Below the pieces are notes generated by a model, which was not told the origin of the DNA, searched no databases, and worked only from the letters and a program-made list of their open reading frames with translations. Of a DNA stretch of 64,000 nucleotides, positions 45,001 to 53,419 are shown piece by piece. This stretch comes from Woeseiaceae bacterium (GTDB taxonomy: Bacteria > Pseudomonadota > Gammaproteobacteria > Steroidobacterales > Woeseiaceae), in the NCBI GenBank assembly GCA_030066655.1, contig JASJBE010000011.1, forward strand, positions 19,377 through 83,376, written 5' to 3'. Each line of letters opens with the position of its first letter. Positions within the stretch are counted from its first letter, which is position 1. A program made the translations under genes and the position numbers.

Positions 45001-46314
45001 ATGAGTCTCGGCTATCTCAATCTTCTCTATATTGCGCCAGCGCTGGTGATCCTCGTCTGGTATCTGTGGCGCCACGTGCAACGCGAGCGCGCGAGCTTCG
45101 AAGCGCTGCGTATCGCCACCGAGGCCGGCATGCTGGAGCCACCGACACTGCACCCGGAGATCAATCTCACGACCTGTATCGGATGCGGATCCTGCGTGGC
45201 GGCCTGTCCGGAGCAGGACAGTCATACCGTGCTCGGCATGATCGGTAAGAAGGCGCGCCTCGTTGGACCAACGAATTGCATCGGACACGGCGCGTGCAAA
45301 ACGGTGTGTCCGGTCAACGCTATTACGCTCGTTTTCGGCACTGCGACGCGCGGTATCGACATACCGCTCGTCAAACCGAATTTCGAAACCAACATGGACG
45401 GCCTCTTTATCGCAGGCGAACTCGGCGGCATGGGGTTGATCCGCAATGCCGTCGAGCAGGGACGGCAGGCGATGGAGTCGATCGTCGAGTACACGAAGTC
45501 GCCGCACCGCTGCGACATCGACGTGTTGATCGTGGGCGCGGGCCCGGCCGGTTTTAGCGCGACACTGGCGGCGAAAGCCGCCGGCTTGAAAAATGTGACG
45601 GTAGAGCAGGAAGAACTCGGCGGCACCGTCGCTCACTTCCCGCGGCGCAAGCTCGTCATGACGCAGCCGGCCGAGCTGCCGATCGTGGGCAAGATGAAGT
45701 TCAGGGAGGTGCAGAAGGAGGAGTTGATTGAGTTCTGGCAGTCCGTGGAGAAGAAAACCCAGATCTCCATTCAGTACAACGAGCGCGTCGACACTATCGA
45801 GGCCGAAGGAGACGGTTACCGCGTTACAACCAGCAAAAACAACTACCTGGCGCGCAGCGTTTTGCTCGCGATTGGTCGTCGCGGTACGCCGCGCCAACTC
45901 GGCGTGCCCGGCGAAGACCTCGGCAAGGTAACGTACCGCCTCATCGACGCGGAGCAGTACCGGGGCATGCACATCCTCGTTGTCGGTGGTGGCGACAGCG
46001 CGCTCGAGGCAGCCGCAAGCATCGCGGAAGAGTCGGACACGACGGTCACTTTGTCATACCGGTCCGGAGCTTTTAGCCGTGCGAAGCCGAAGAATCGCGA
46101 CAGGGTCTCGGGGCTCGAGGCGTCGGGTAGAATTCGCGTGCTGTTCAATTCCAACGTCACACAGATCGATGAGGACAGCGTCACGATTGCGCGGGAGGAT
46201 GGCGAGGAGCGCATTGCGAACGACGCGGTTGTCATCTCGGCCGGCGGCATTCTCCCGAGCGGCTTCCTCCGGACGATCGGCATCAACGTCGAAACCAAGT
46301 GGGGCACCGAGTAA
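45001..46314 (+). CDS. Membrane-anchored ferredoxin/FAD-NAD(P) oxidoreductase
   Basis: 437 aa. N-terminal membrane helix (residues 6-24), a ferredoxin domain with one complete 4Fe-4S set (C59, C62, C65, C69) and a second set in which the second ligand is histidine (C93, H96, C99, C103), then a thioredoxin-reductase-like flavoprotein (VLIVGAGPAGFSAT and VVGGGDSALEAAAS for FAD and NAD(P)H). It probably moves electrons between NAD(P)H, Fe-S clusters and a membrane or periplasmic partner. Its divergence from the cytochrome operon suggests joint control. Confidence 0.82.
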   Translation: MSLGYLNLLYIAPALVILVWYLWRHVQRERASFEALRIATEAGMLEPPTLHPEINLTTCIGCGSCVAACPEQDSHTVLGMIGKKARLVGPTNCIGHGACKTVCPVNAITLVFGTATRGIDIPLVKPNFETNMDGLFIAGELGGMGLIRNAVEQGRQAMESIVEYTKSPHRCDIDVLIVGAGPAGFSATLAAKAAGLKNVTVEQEELGGTVAHFPRRKLVMTQPAELPIVGKMKFREVQKEELIEFWQSVEKKTQISIQYNERVDTIEAEGDGYRVTTSKNNYLARSVLLAIGRRGTPRQLGVPGEDLGKVTYRLIDAEQYRGMHILVVGGGDSALEAAASIAEESDTTVTLSYRSGAFSRAKPKNRDRVSGLEASGRIRVLFNSNVTQIDEDSVTIAREDGEERIANDAVVISAGGILPSGFLRTIGINVETKWGTE

Positions 46315-46391
46315 GCAACCACCTCGCTCCGATCAGCTCGACGCAGTAAGGCGGCGAGCCGGGAAACCCTGGTTCCGAACGAACGGGGTTC

Positions 46392-48647
46392 CTAGCTCAG
46401 CCGAATTGGCAGATCCCTGACTCGCTTGCCCGTCGCCGCAAAGACGGCATTGCCGATTGCCGGTGCGACGGCGATCAACGGCGGCTCGCCGAGACCCATC
46501 GGATGCTCACTGCTCTCCATCAGCTTGAGGTCGAGTTCGGGCACATCCGCCATACGAAGCGGCGTGTAGGCATCGAGGTTCCGGACTTTGACGTGACCGT
46601 TCTCGAAACTCGTGCCTTCGTGCAGCGCGATGCTGACGCCCCACAGCGTGGCGCCCTCCACCTGCGCCATCGCACCTTCCGGGTGCACGGCCGTGCCGCA
46701 GTCGATCGTCTGCCAGATCTTTTTGACTTTAACTTTGGCGCCGTCGACGGCGACGTGAGCAACGCAGGCCGTCCACGTCGGCATTGCGCGTTCCTGTCCG
46801 TGAGACACGGCAACACCGAGGGCCTCACCGTCGGGCAGGCTGCGGCCCCAGCCGGAGCGGTCGCGGACATCGGCCAGGACGGCGGCCAGCCGATTGGCAC
46901 CTCCCGTCTGCATCGGTGTGGCGCCCGCATTTCTTCCCTCGCCGTCGAGCAACGACAGGCGAAACTCGATTGGGTCCTTACCCATCTTCGCGGCGATCTC
47001 ATCCATGAAGCTCTCGACGCCCCAGGCAATCCAGCCGGGTCCGACGGCACGCCACCAGCCCGGCAGGAAGCTGTCCTGCGCAAGCTTGTTGTTGATCGCG
47101 CGGACGCGTTGATTCGGGATGGAATACCAGTGATCGGAACCGTTGATCGAGAAGCCGTCGAACTTGCCGTTGCCGTCGACGCCGTCGCCCAAGAACCCGG
47201 GCGCCATTGCCAGTGTCGGCCAGCCCGCGGCCGCGGCGTGCTCGATCGCCGTCAGGTTGCCGTCGGCATCGAACGCCGCATCGAGTTTCGCAACCGACGC
47301 GGAGCGTACGCAGTCAAACATGCTGTCCTCGTCGCGCTGCATGATGAGCTTGACCGGCTTGCCGAGCTGGCGCGCCGCGTGTGCGGCCGGGATCATCTGG
47401 TCGCCGAACAGGCGTCGACCGAAGCCGCCGCCCAGGTAGTAGGTGTGCAGGACGATGTCGGACTCTTCCATCTCCAGCGACTGCGCCAGCACCGGGATGA
47501 TCAGCGACTGCCACTGGTTGCCGGCGTGGACGTGGCATTTGCCGTCTTTGAATTCGACCAGCGCGTTCTGCGGCTCGAGCGTGAAGTGCAGCGCCGTGCT
47601 CGTCCGATAGGTCGACGCCATCGTATCGGCGGCGGCGTCCATGGCCGACGAGACGTCACCTTCGTTGACGAACAACGTGCCATTCGTCTTGTCGTCGACG
47701 AGCCTCTGGCCCTCGGCCTGGATATCCGCCTCGCTGACGTTCGCCGTCTTGCCGGCGTCCCAGTCAACCTTGACCGCGTCGCTCGCCTTCATCGCAGCCG
47801 GGAAGCTGTCGGCGATGACCAGGGCCATGCCCTGCACGAAGCCGCTGGGGTCGTCGATCGTGATCGTCTGCTGGTAGCCCGCGATGTCCTTCGCAGCCGA
47901 GTCGTCGATGGACGTGACGGTGCTGCCGTAGCGCGTCGGCGCCATGATCGGGTGCGCGTAGACCATGCCGGGCAGCTCGGTGTCCAGGCCGTAGACGGCC
48001 TCGCCCCTGGATTTTTCCGGCACGTCGAGTGCGCGGGTGCTCTCGCCGATCAGCTTGCGATCCGCCGGGGCCTTGATCGGCATCGCGGCGAGTTCCTCAT
48101 CGGTGAAGCTGCGGCTGACGTCGCCGTTCGACACGATCTCGGCGAAACTCATCGACTTGCCGCCGCCGGACACGGTGCTGTTCTCGGCCGTCAGCTCGGA
48201 GGCATCGACGTCCATTAATGCAGCCGCCGCATCGATCAGGATCATGCGCCCCGCGGCGCCCGCCTGCGACAGCATCGCGAAACTCGTGACGACCGACCAC
48301 GAGCCGCCGGTCACCATGTAACCCCACTTCGGATCCGAATCGACGTGCGCGAGGCTCACACGATCCCAGTCTGCGCCGAGTTCGTCGGCGACGATGCGTG
48401 CGAGCGCCGTGCCGACGTGCTGACCCATTTCGGCCTTCGTGATGTTGACGACGATGTCGCCCTCATTGCTGACCTCGAACCAGACGGCCGGCGAGAACGA
48501 CTTGCTGCCGCCCGTTGCAGCAACCTGCTCAACGGCGGTCTCGCGGCTGCATCCGGGCAGCACCGTGCCGAGCCCCATGACGACACCGGTGCCGACGGAA
48601 CCTGCCAAAAAGCTCCTGCGACTGACTTTCTGCTTGCCGAGCTTCAT
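46392..48647 (-). CDS. Molybdenum hydroxylase large subunit (isoquinoline 1-oxidoreductase beta type)
   Basis: 751 aa. Twin-arginine leader SRRSFLAGSVG with a cysteine at LPGCS, so it is exported folded with its cofactor. Xanthine-dehydrogenase-family molybdopterin domains are recognisable by YLGGGFGRRLFGDQ, PGWWRAVGP and GLGEPPLIAVAPAIGNAVFAATG. Members oxidise N-heterocycles or aldehydes; the true substrate is not visible. Its ATG overlaps the small-subunit stop (ATGA). Electrons would go to a periplasmic cytochrome, none of which is encoded in this operon. Confidence 0.92.
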   Translation of the reverse strand: MKLGKQKVSRRSFLAGSVGTGVVMGLGTVLPGCSRETAVEQVAATGGSKSFSPAVWFEVSNEGDIVVNITKAEMGQHVGTALARIVADELGADWDRVSLAHVDSDPKWGYMVTGGSWSVVTSFAMLSQAGAAGRMILIDAAAALMDVDASELTAENSTVSGGGKSMSFAEIVSNGDVSRSFTDEELAAMPIKAPADRKLIGESTRALDVPEKSRGEAVYGLDTELPGMVYAHPIMAPTRYGSTVTSIDDSAAKDIAGYQQTITIDDPSGFVQGMALVIADSFPAAMKASDAVKVDWDAGKTANVSEADIQAEGQRLVDDKTNGTLFVNEGDVSSAMDAAADTMASTYRTSTALHFTLEPQNALVEFKDGKCHVHAGNQWQSLIIPVLAQSLEMEESDIVLHTYYLGGGFGRRLFGDQMIPAAHAARQLGKPVKLIMQRDEDSMFDCVRSASVAKLDAAFDADGNLTAIEHAAAAGWPTLAMAPGFLGDGVDGNGKFDGFSINGSDHWYSIPNQRVRAINNKLAQDSFLPGWWRAVGPGWIAWGVESFMDEIAAKMGKDPIEFRLSLLDGEGRNAGATPMQTGGANRLAAVLADVRDRSGWGRSLPDGEALGVAVSHGQERAMPTWTACVAHVAVDGAKVKVKKIWQTIDCGTAVHPEGAMAQVEGATLWGVSIALHEGTSFENGHVKVRNLDAYTPLRMADVPELDLKLMESSEHPMGLGEPPLIAVAPAIGNAVFAATGKRVRDLPIRLS

Positions 48648-49108
48648 GAGGACACCTCCCCGCCGCCGGCCGCGGCCTTAATCGCCTTGTGAATCCGGAC
48701 GTAGGACATGCAGCGGCACAGATTGCCCGTCATGTACTCCGTAATTTCTTCATCGGTTGGGTTGGGGTTCTGCCGGAGCAGGTTCTCCGCCGTCATGATC
48801 TGCCCGGACTGGCAGTAGCCGCACTGCGGCACCTGCTCGTCGACCCAGGCCTTCTTCAGCGCGTCGCCTTGCGGGCTATCGAGGCCTTCGATCGTCGTCA
48901 CGTTGAGACCCGCCACCGCGCTAAGCGGCGTCTTGCAGGAACGCAGCGCGGTGCCCTCGAGATGCACCGTGCAGGCGCCGCACTGGGCAATACCGCAACC
49001 AAACTTGGTCCCCTTGAGCTTCAGCTCGTCGCGGATCACCCATAAGAGGGGGGTGTCCTCCGGGCTGTCTGACTGAACAGACTGGCCGTTGAGTTTAAAT
49101 TCGATCAT
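48644..49108 (-). CDS. 2Fe-2S small subunit of the molybdenum hydroxylase (isoquinoline 1-oxidoreductase alpha type)
   Basis: 154 aa. Two 2Fe-2S centres: the plant-type CGIAQCGACTVHLEG with a distal cysteine at LRSCKTP, and the helical CGYCQSGQI plus GNLCRCMSY. No leader peptide; it is expected to be exported with the twin-arginine large subunit. Begins 33 bases after the SGNH-like gene, so the three may be cotranscribed. Confidence 0.95.
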   Translation of the reverse strand: MIEFKLNGQSVQSDSPEDTPLLWVIRDELKLKGTKFGCGIAQCGACTVHLEGTALRSCKTPLSAVAGLNVTTIEGLDSPQGDALKKAWVDEQVPQCGYCQSGQIMTAENLLRQNPNPTDEEITEYMTGNLCRCMSYVRIHKAIKAAAGGGEVSS

Positions 49109-49141
49109 GGTTTCCCCCTTTTACTTGTGTTGGTTGGTCGA

Positions 49142-49837
49142 CTACTCGTCTCTCGTGCCGTAAGCCTGCACGACGTCCCAGGCGACCCCTTGCAGATACG
49201 CCGCGACCTCGTCATCGAGGCCGGCGTCATAGTCAATGTCTTCCGGTGTTCGGTCCTGCAGCGCCGCGTAGAACACGCAGGCCGCCAGATAGGTACCCGC
49301 CAGCGTCGGATGGCGTTGGTCCTCAGTGCGCAATGCGAGCTCGGGACGCTCCTCAGTCACACGTTCGAAGGCGAGGCCGGCGGGTGCAACCTCAGCGTTT
49401 ATCTCGGCACCGAGGCTCGTATAGGCAGCGTCGAGCTGCGCCGTCATCTCTGGCCGGTCTGTATAAGCCCACGTCATGTAGAGCATCGGCTCGGCACCGG
49501 CCTGTCTGATTGCCTTCGAATGCTTCTTTGCTGCCTCGCGGAACGGCTCAGCGCCGTCGATCGGGCCCAGGCTGTGACCCTGCAGGATGACGATGTCCCA
49601 CTGCTCGCTGTTCACCATCGCCTCAAGTCCCGCGTGCTCGTACAGCTTGCCACCGGATATCGTCATCGAACGGACGCGATTGCGGTTGTCCGGCAGTGAT
49701 GCCCTGACGAGTGCCCTGTAATGGTTGTGCAGGCTGTTGTTGTAATAGGTGAAGCTGTTACCGACGAACAACACGCGCTCAGGTGCTGCAATGGCGGATG
49801 CAGACAACAAAAGAATGGAAAGAAGCGCGAATCGCAT
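49142..49837 (-). CDS. Secreted SGNH-hydrolase-like protein
   Basis: 231 aa from the ATG at 49837, which gives a signal peptide MRFALLSILLLSASAIAA and has a GAGGTG site 9 bases upstream; the longer open frame adds no credible start. FVGNSFTYYNN resembles the GDS block (S28), DIVILQGHS is block-like, and RHPTLAGTYLAACVFYAAL supplies the terminal histidine. Esterase or deacetylase activity is plausible, substrate unknown. Upstream of the molybdenum hydroxylase genes. Confidence 0.7.
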   Translation of the reverse strand: MRFALLSILLLSASAIAAPERVLFVGNSFTYYNNSLHNHYRALVRASLPDNRNRVRSMTISGGKLYEHAGLEAMVNSEQWDIVILQGHSLGPIDGAEPFREAAKKHSKAIRQAGAEPMLYMTWAYTDRPEMTAQLDAAYTSLGAEINAEVAPAGLAFERVTEERPELALRTEDQRHPTLAGTYLAACVFYAALQDRTPEDIDYDAGLDDEVAAYLQGVAWDVVQAYGTRDE

Positions 49838-50147
49838 GCTTCGGTGCACCTCGTTCTTGTTCTGGCGGCGGGACAGGCAGAGCCTTCTACTGACGTAAGC
49901 ATAGCAAACCGACGGACCCGGGCCGGATAAGACGAAAGACGCCTGAAAACTGAGAACGGTTTTCGTTAAGCAAACTAGTTTCGAATGCACCTAATGCGGT
50001 TGGCGCGACCAGCTGTTAAACGGAATCGTCTCGCGTGACCGCAGGTAACCGTGATGCTTGAGGCCAGTCTCTTTTATTTGGCCGCACGGTCTGTCTTTTT
50101 TGTTATCGTGGGCGACGATAAATACAAGAATCTGGGGGAATCAGAAA
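49838..50147. other. 310-bp divergent intergenic region before the second TonB receptor
   Basis: No gene seen. It contains a loose inverted repeat (GAAAAC 49945-49950 with GTTTTC 49959-49964) and, close to the receptor start, the 19-bp palindrome at 50103-50121. A T-rich stretch (about 50087-50104) lies between them. Probably the promoters of the SGNH-like gene and of the receptor. Confidence 0.5.
50103..50121. promoter_or_regulatory. 19-bp palindrome upstream of the second TonB receptor
   Basis: TTATCGT-GGGCG-ACGATAA: 7-base arms pair exactly around five bases. It ends 26 bases before the GTG start codon, so it could be an operator overlapping the promoter or a leader hairpin. No regulator gene adjoins, and I do not recognise the motif. 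Confidence 0.4.
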
Positions 50148-53100
50148 GTGGAAAACTTCGATAAAGAACACCAGAACCGTTCAGGCTATCGACCATTGAT
50201 CAGCCTGGTTGCAGCCGCAGCTTTCTTGATGTCTGGCACAGCACTCGCGCAGGAAGACGACGAATCCGTCGAAGAGATCACAGTTACCGGCACCCAGATC
50301 AAGGGCGCCAAGATCTCTGACGCACTCGCTGTCTCCGTCATCAGCACCGAAACAATCGATAGCATCGGCGTCGAATCGGGCGATGAATTACTCGACATGA
50401 TTCCCGAGCTCGGTCAGAACTTTTTTAGCGAGACCGATACTGCGGGCAGCGTCAACGCGGCGCGCGGCGACGTTGGCGCGATCAACATGCGCAACCTCGG
50501 CACCGGCAACACGCTGACGCTTCTGAACGGCCGGCGCCTCGTCAACATGGCGACCTACCAGACGGAAACGGTCGGTGGCAGCCTCGTTCCCGTCAACTCC
50601 GTGAACTCGAACCACATCCCGGTGTTCGGTGTCGAACGCATCGAGATCCTGCGCGACGGCGCTTCAGCAATTTACGGCGCCGATGCCGTGGCTGGTGTTG
50701 TCAACACGGTGCTGAAGGACGATTACGAAGGCTTCCAGATTCGCATGCGCCACACGAACTTCGACCATCTGCCGAGAGACGACCAGTCGATCGCGCTGGA
50801 ATGGGGCGATAATTTCAACGGCGGTGCAACCAACGTTGGCGTGTTCGCGCGGCACTACCGGCGAGACCGGGTTAATTCACAGGACGAGGCTCGCTGGGCA
50901 GACTCGGACTTCCGCTATCGATTCGGTGATGGCAGCACGCCCTACGCGCGCTTCCGGAACCGCCTGGCCGACGTCTATGGCGTGGACTCCGGCAGCACTC
51001 GTTTCAGGAACACGAGCAATCAATCAGGCTTCGGACAATTTGACATCCGTGCGTCCGTGCCCAGCAGCAACAGCCTGAGGCAGAACGGTCTCGTCAACAG
51101 CTCGGGTCGATTCGAGATTTTCCCAATCAATTCTCGCGAATGCACCGAGAACCCTGAATCCTACGACCTCGGTAATGGCAACTGTTCACTGCAGGACAGC
51201 GCCGAAGACACGTTGCGCTACAACTTCAACGGGAATCGCGACCTGCTGTCCAAGCTCGAGCGAAATACCGTGTATGCCTATGCGAACCACGAGTTCGAAA
51301 GCGGTCTCGAGATGTTCGCAGACATGTACCTGTACCAGTCCACGACGAACAAGCGCAACTCGTCTGCGACTGACCTGGGTGCCGTGCCACTTCGAGTCGG
51401 CGGCTCCAATTACTACAACCCTTTCGGTTTCCTCGGATCGCCCAACCGCGTATCGGATGCCGACGGAGGCGCCGACATTCCGGCTGAGGGATACGAACTC
51501 AGTTTACGCCGGTACCGCTATGTCGACGCACCGCGCATCGTGGACAACGACGGCGATGCCTACCGGCTGCTGTACGGCATGCGTGGGACGGCCGGCGACT
51601 GGGACTGGGAATCTGCTATCACTTGGTCAGAAGCCACGCGCGATGACATCAGCAATCGCATTTCGAACACGCTGATTACGCAGGCACTGTTTGACTCGAC
51701 ACCGGATGCCTACAACCCGTTTGCCGGCGGTACGGACACTAACATCGAACAAGCGATCGTCGACATGTTCCGCAAGGGCGAATCCACATTGCAGATGTGG
51801 GACGTCAAATTCTCGAATCCGGAAATCTACGAACTGCCGGCTGGTCCGGTGGGCATCCTCGCAGGCTACGAGTTCCGTAAAGAAAAGTATGTCGACGATC
51901 GCGATCCGCGTCTTGACGGCACGATCCGATTCGAACGCGACACGACCGGCGACGGCATCCTCGACACCGAGGGCGACTTCGAGGGCGATACTTTCCCGTT
52001 CACGTCGGACATCGTCGGCGCCAGCCCGACGCCGGATGGCGCAGGTGAGCGCACGACGAACTCGCTCTTTTTCGAACTTCAGATCCCGGTGCTCGAGAAC
52101 CTGGACGTGCAGATCGCGACGCGCTATGAGGATTTCGATGACATCGGCGACACGACGGTATCGAAACTCGCATTCGGCTATCGGCCGATTGACCAGTTAC
52201 TGATCCGCGGCTCGTGGTCGGAGGCTTTCCGCGCACCGAACCTGATCACGATCAATGAGGAAATCGTAGCGCGCTCCAACGCTCGTAATGACGCTGTCTG
52301 CATCTATGCCGAGGAAGTAGGAACGCTGGACGCAGACTGCAACTACAACCTGCAGCGACGGGCGCAGGGCAGCCAAGACCTCATCCCGGAAGAGTCTGAG
52401 AACACGTCGATCGGTATCGTACTGACTCCGCTTGAGGGCCTGACAATCACGGCCGACTTCTGGTCGATCGAGAAGGAAAACACGATCGGCCTGTTTGGTG
52501 AAGAGAACCACATTATCTTCGACCTCATTCTGCGACAAGAGGCCGGCACAGCTGACTGCAGCAATTCATCGGCACTCGGCAACCCAGTCGTGTCTCGATT
52601 CGATCCGGACCTGACGGACACGGACCTCGTTGACGGCTACCTTTCTGCCGGCCTGTGCCCGGTGGGAGAGGTCGATTTCGTAGATGACAAGTACCTGAAC
52701 CTCGATACGCGCAAGCTGGAAGGCTACGACATCGGCATCTACTACGACTTCGACACGACGATCGGCGAGTTCAGTCTCAGTTATAACGGTTCGTACTACA
52801 CGAAGTTCGAGCAGACCGCGTCAAGTGAATTAACGCTGCGGGTTATCGACGCGATAGAGTCCGATGACGCGCTCGACTTCCAACTGGAGGGGCTGGGTGA
52901 CCTGCTTGGCATCGACGGTAACCAGGAGGACCGGCACTCGGTCAACGTCCGATGGCAGAAGGGCAACTATCAGGCATCCGTGCAGGGTTTCCGCATCAGC
53001 AGTTTCACCCAGATTCTGGCTAACGGCGACCCGTTCTACATCCCGTCGATGACGACGTACAACACTCGTTTCGACTATCGCACGGAGATCTCGGATATCG

Positions 53101-53237
53101 ACACGCGGATCCGCCTCGGCATCAATAACGTGACGGATGAACGTGCGCCGATCTCGGACTCCTCCTTCGGGTTCTTCCAGGATGCGCATCGTGACTGGGG
53201 TCTGTATTACTACCTCGACGTGATGCTTAGCTTCTGA
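50148..53237 (+). CDS. TonB-dependent outer-membrane receptor (second)
   Basis: 1029 aa from GTG at 50148 with GGGGGAA 9 bases upstream; the open frame to 50058 adds no leader. Hydrophobic signal (PLISLVAAAAFLMSGTALAQ), TonB-box-like EEITVTGTQIKG, plug domain with RNLGTGNTLTLLNGRRLVN and VERIEILRDGASAIYGADAVAGVVN, then a large barrel ending YYLDVMLSF. The plug differs from the carbohydrate receptor at 14789-17800. The following dadA-like and M14 peptidase genes suggest a peptide or amino-acid ligand. Confidence 0.92.
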   Translation: MENFDKEHQNRSGYRPLISLVAAAAFLMSGTALAQEDDESVEEITVTGTQIKGAKISDALAVSVISTETIDSIGVESGDELLDMIPELGQNFFSETDTAGSVNAARGDVGAINMRNLGTGNTLTLLNGRRLVNMATYQTETVGGSLVPVNSVNSNHIPVFGVERIEILRDGASAIYGADAVAGVVNTVLKDDYEGFQIRMRHTNFDHLPRDDQSIALEWGDNFNGGATNVGVFARHYRRDRVNSQDEARWADSDFRYRFGDGSTPYARFRNRLADVYGVDSGSTRFRNTSNQSGFGQFDIRASVPSSNSLRQNGLVNSSGRFEIFPINSRECTENPESYDLGNGNCSLQDSAEDTLRYNFNGNRDLLSKLERNTVYAYANHEFESGLEMFADMYLYQSTTNKRNSSATDLGAVPLRVGGSNYYNPFGFLGSPNRVSDADGGADIPAEGYELSLRRYRYVDAPRIVDNDGDAYRLLYGMRGTAGDWDWESAITWSEATRDDISNRISNTLITQALFDSTPDAYNPFAGGTDTNIEQAIVDMFRKGESTLQMWDVKFSNPEIYELPAGPVGILAGYEFRKEKYVDDRDPRLDGTIRFERDTTGDGILDTEGDFEGDTFPFTSDIVGASPTPDGAGERTTNSLFFELQIPVLENLDVQIATRYEDFDDIGDTTVSKLAFGYRPIDQLLIRGSWSEAFRAPNLITINEEIVARSNARNDAVCIYAEEVGTLDADCNYNLQRRAQGSQDLIPEESENTSIGIVLTPLEGLTITADFWSIEKENTIGLFGEENHIIFDLILRQEAGTADCSNSSALGNPVVSRFDPDLTDTDLVDGYLSAGLCPVGEVDFVDDKYLNLDTRKLEGYDIGIYYDFDTTIGEFSLSYNGSYYTKFEQTASSELTLRVIDAIESDDALDFQLEGLGDLLGIDGNQEDRHSVNVRWQKGNYQASVQGFRISSFTQILANGDPFYIPSMTTYNTRFDYRTEISDIDTRIRLGINNVTDERAPISDSSFGFFQDAHRDWGLYYYLDVMLSF

Positions 53238-53265
53238 GGCAAGTCAGCATTGCTGCAACGACTAC

Positions 53266-53291
53266 GGGGCCGACGAATGTCGGCCCCTTTT
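53266..53291 (+). terminator. Rho-independent terminator after the second TonB receptor
   Basis: Nine-base perfect stem GGGGCCGAC (53266-53274) with GTCGGCCCC (53279-53287), GAAT loop, followed by TTTT. It isolates the receptor transcript from the downstream dadA-like gene. Confidence 0.88.
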
Positions 53292-53419
53292 CGTTCCCAC
53301 CACAGGCGTTCCGATAAAATCTCTATCAGTGACGGGTCACTTCCATTATTGCAGTATCGTCATTTGCAGGCATGCGGAATGCCAATGACTAAACTCATCA
53401 CAAGACACATCGAAGCATC

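Noticed and set aside
46315-46391. Possible bidirectional terminator between the oxidoreductase and molybdenum hydroxylase genes
   Set aside because: Only imperfect, interrupted pairing between the GGTTCC and GGGGTTCC stretches and no T-run, so I do not list it.
46503-48218. 571-codon open frame antisense to the molybdenum hydroxylase large subunit
   Set aside because: It is rich in R, D, V, H and G with no recognisable domain, and the opposite strand encodes a well-supported protein. GC-rich codon use leaves the complementary frame open.
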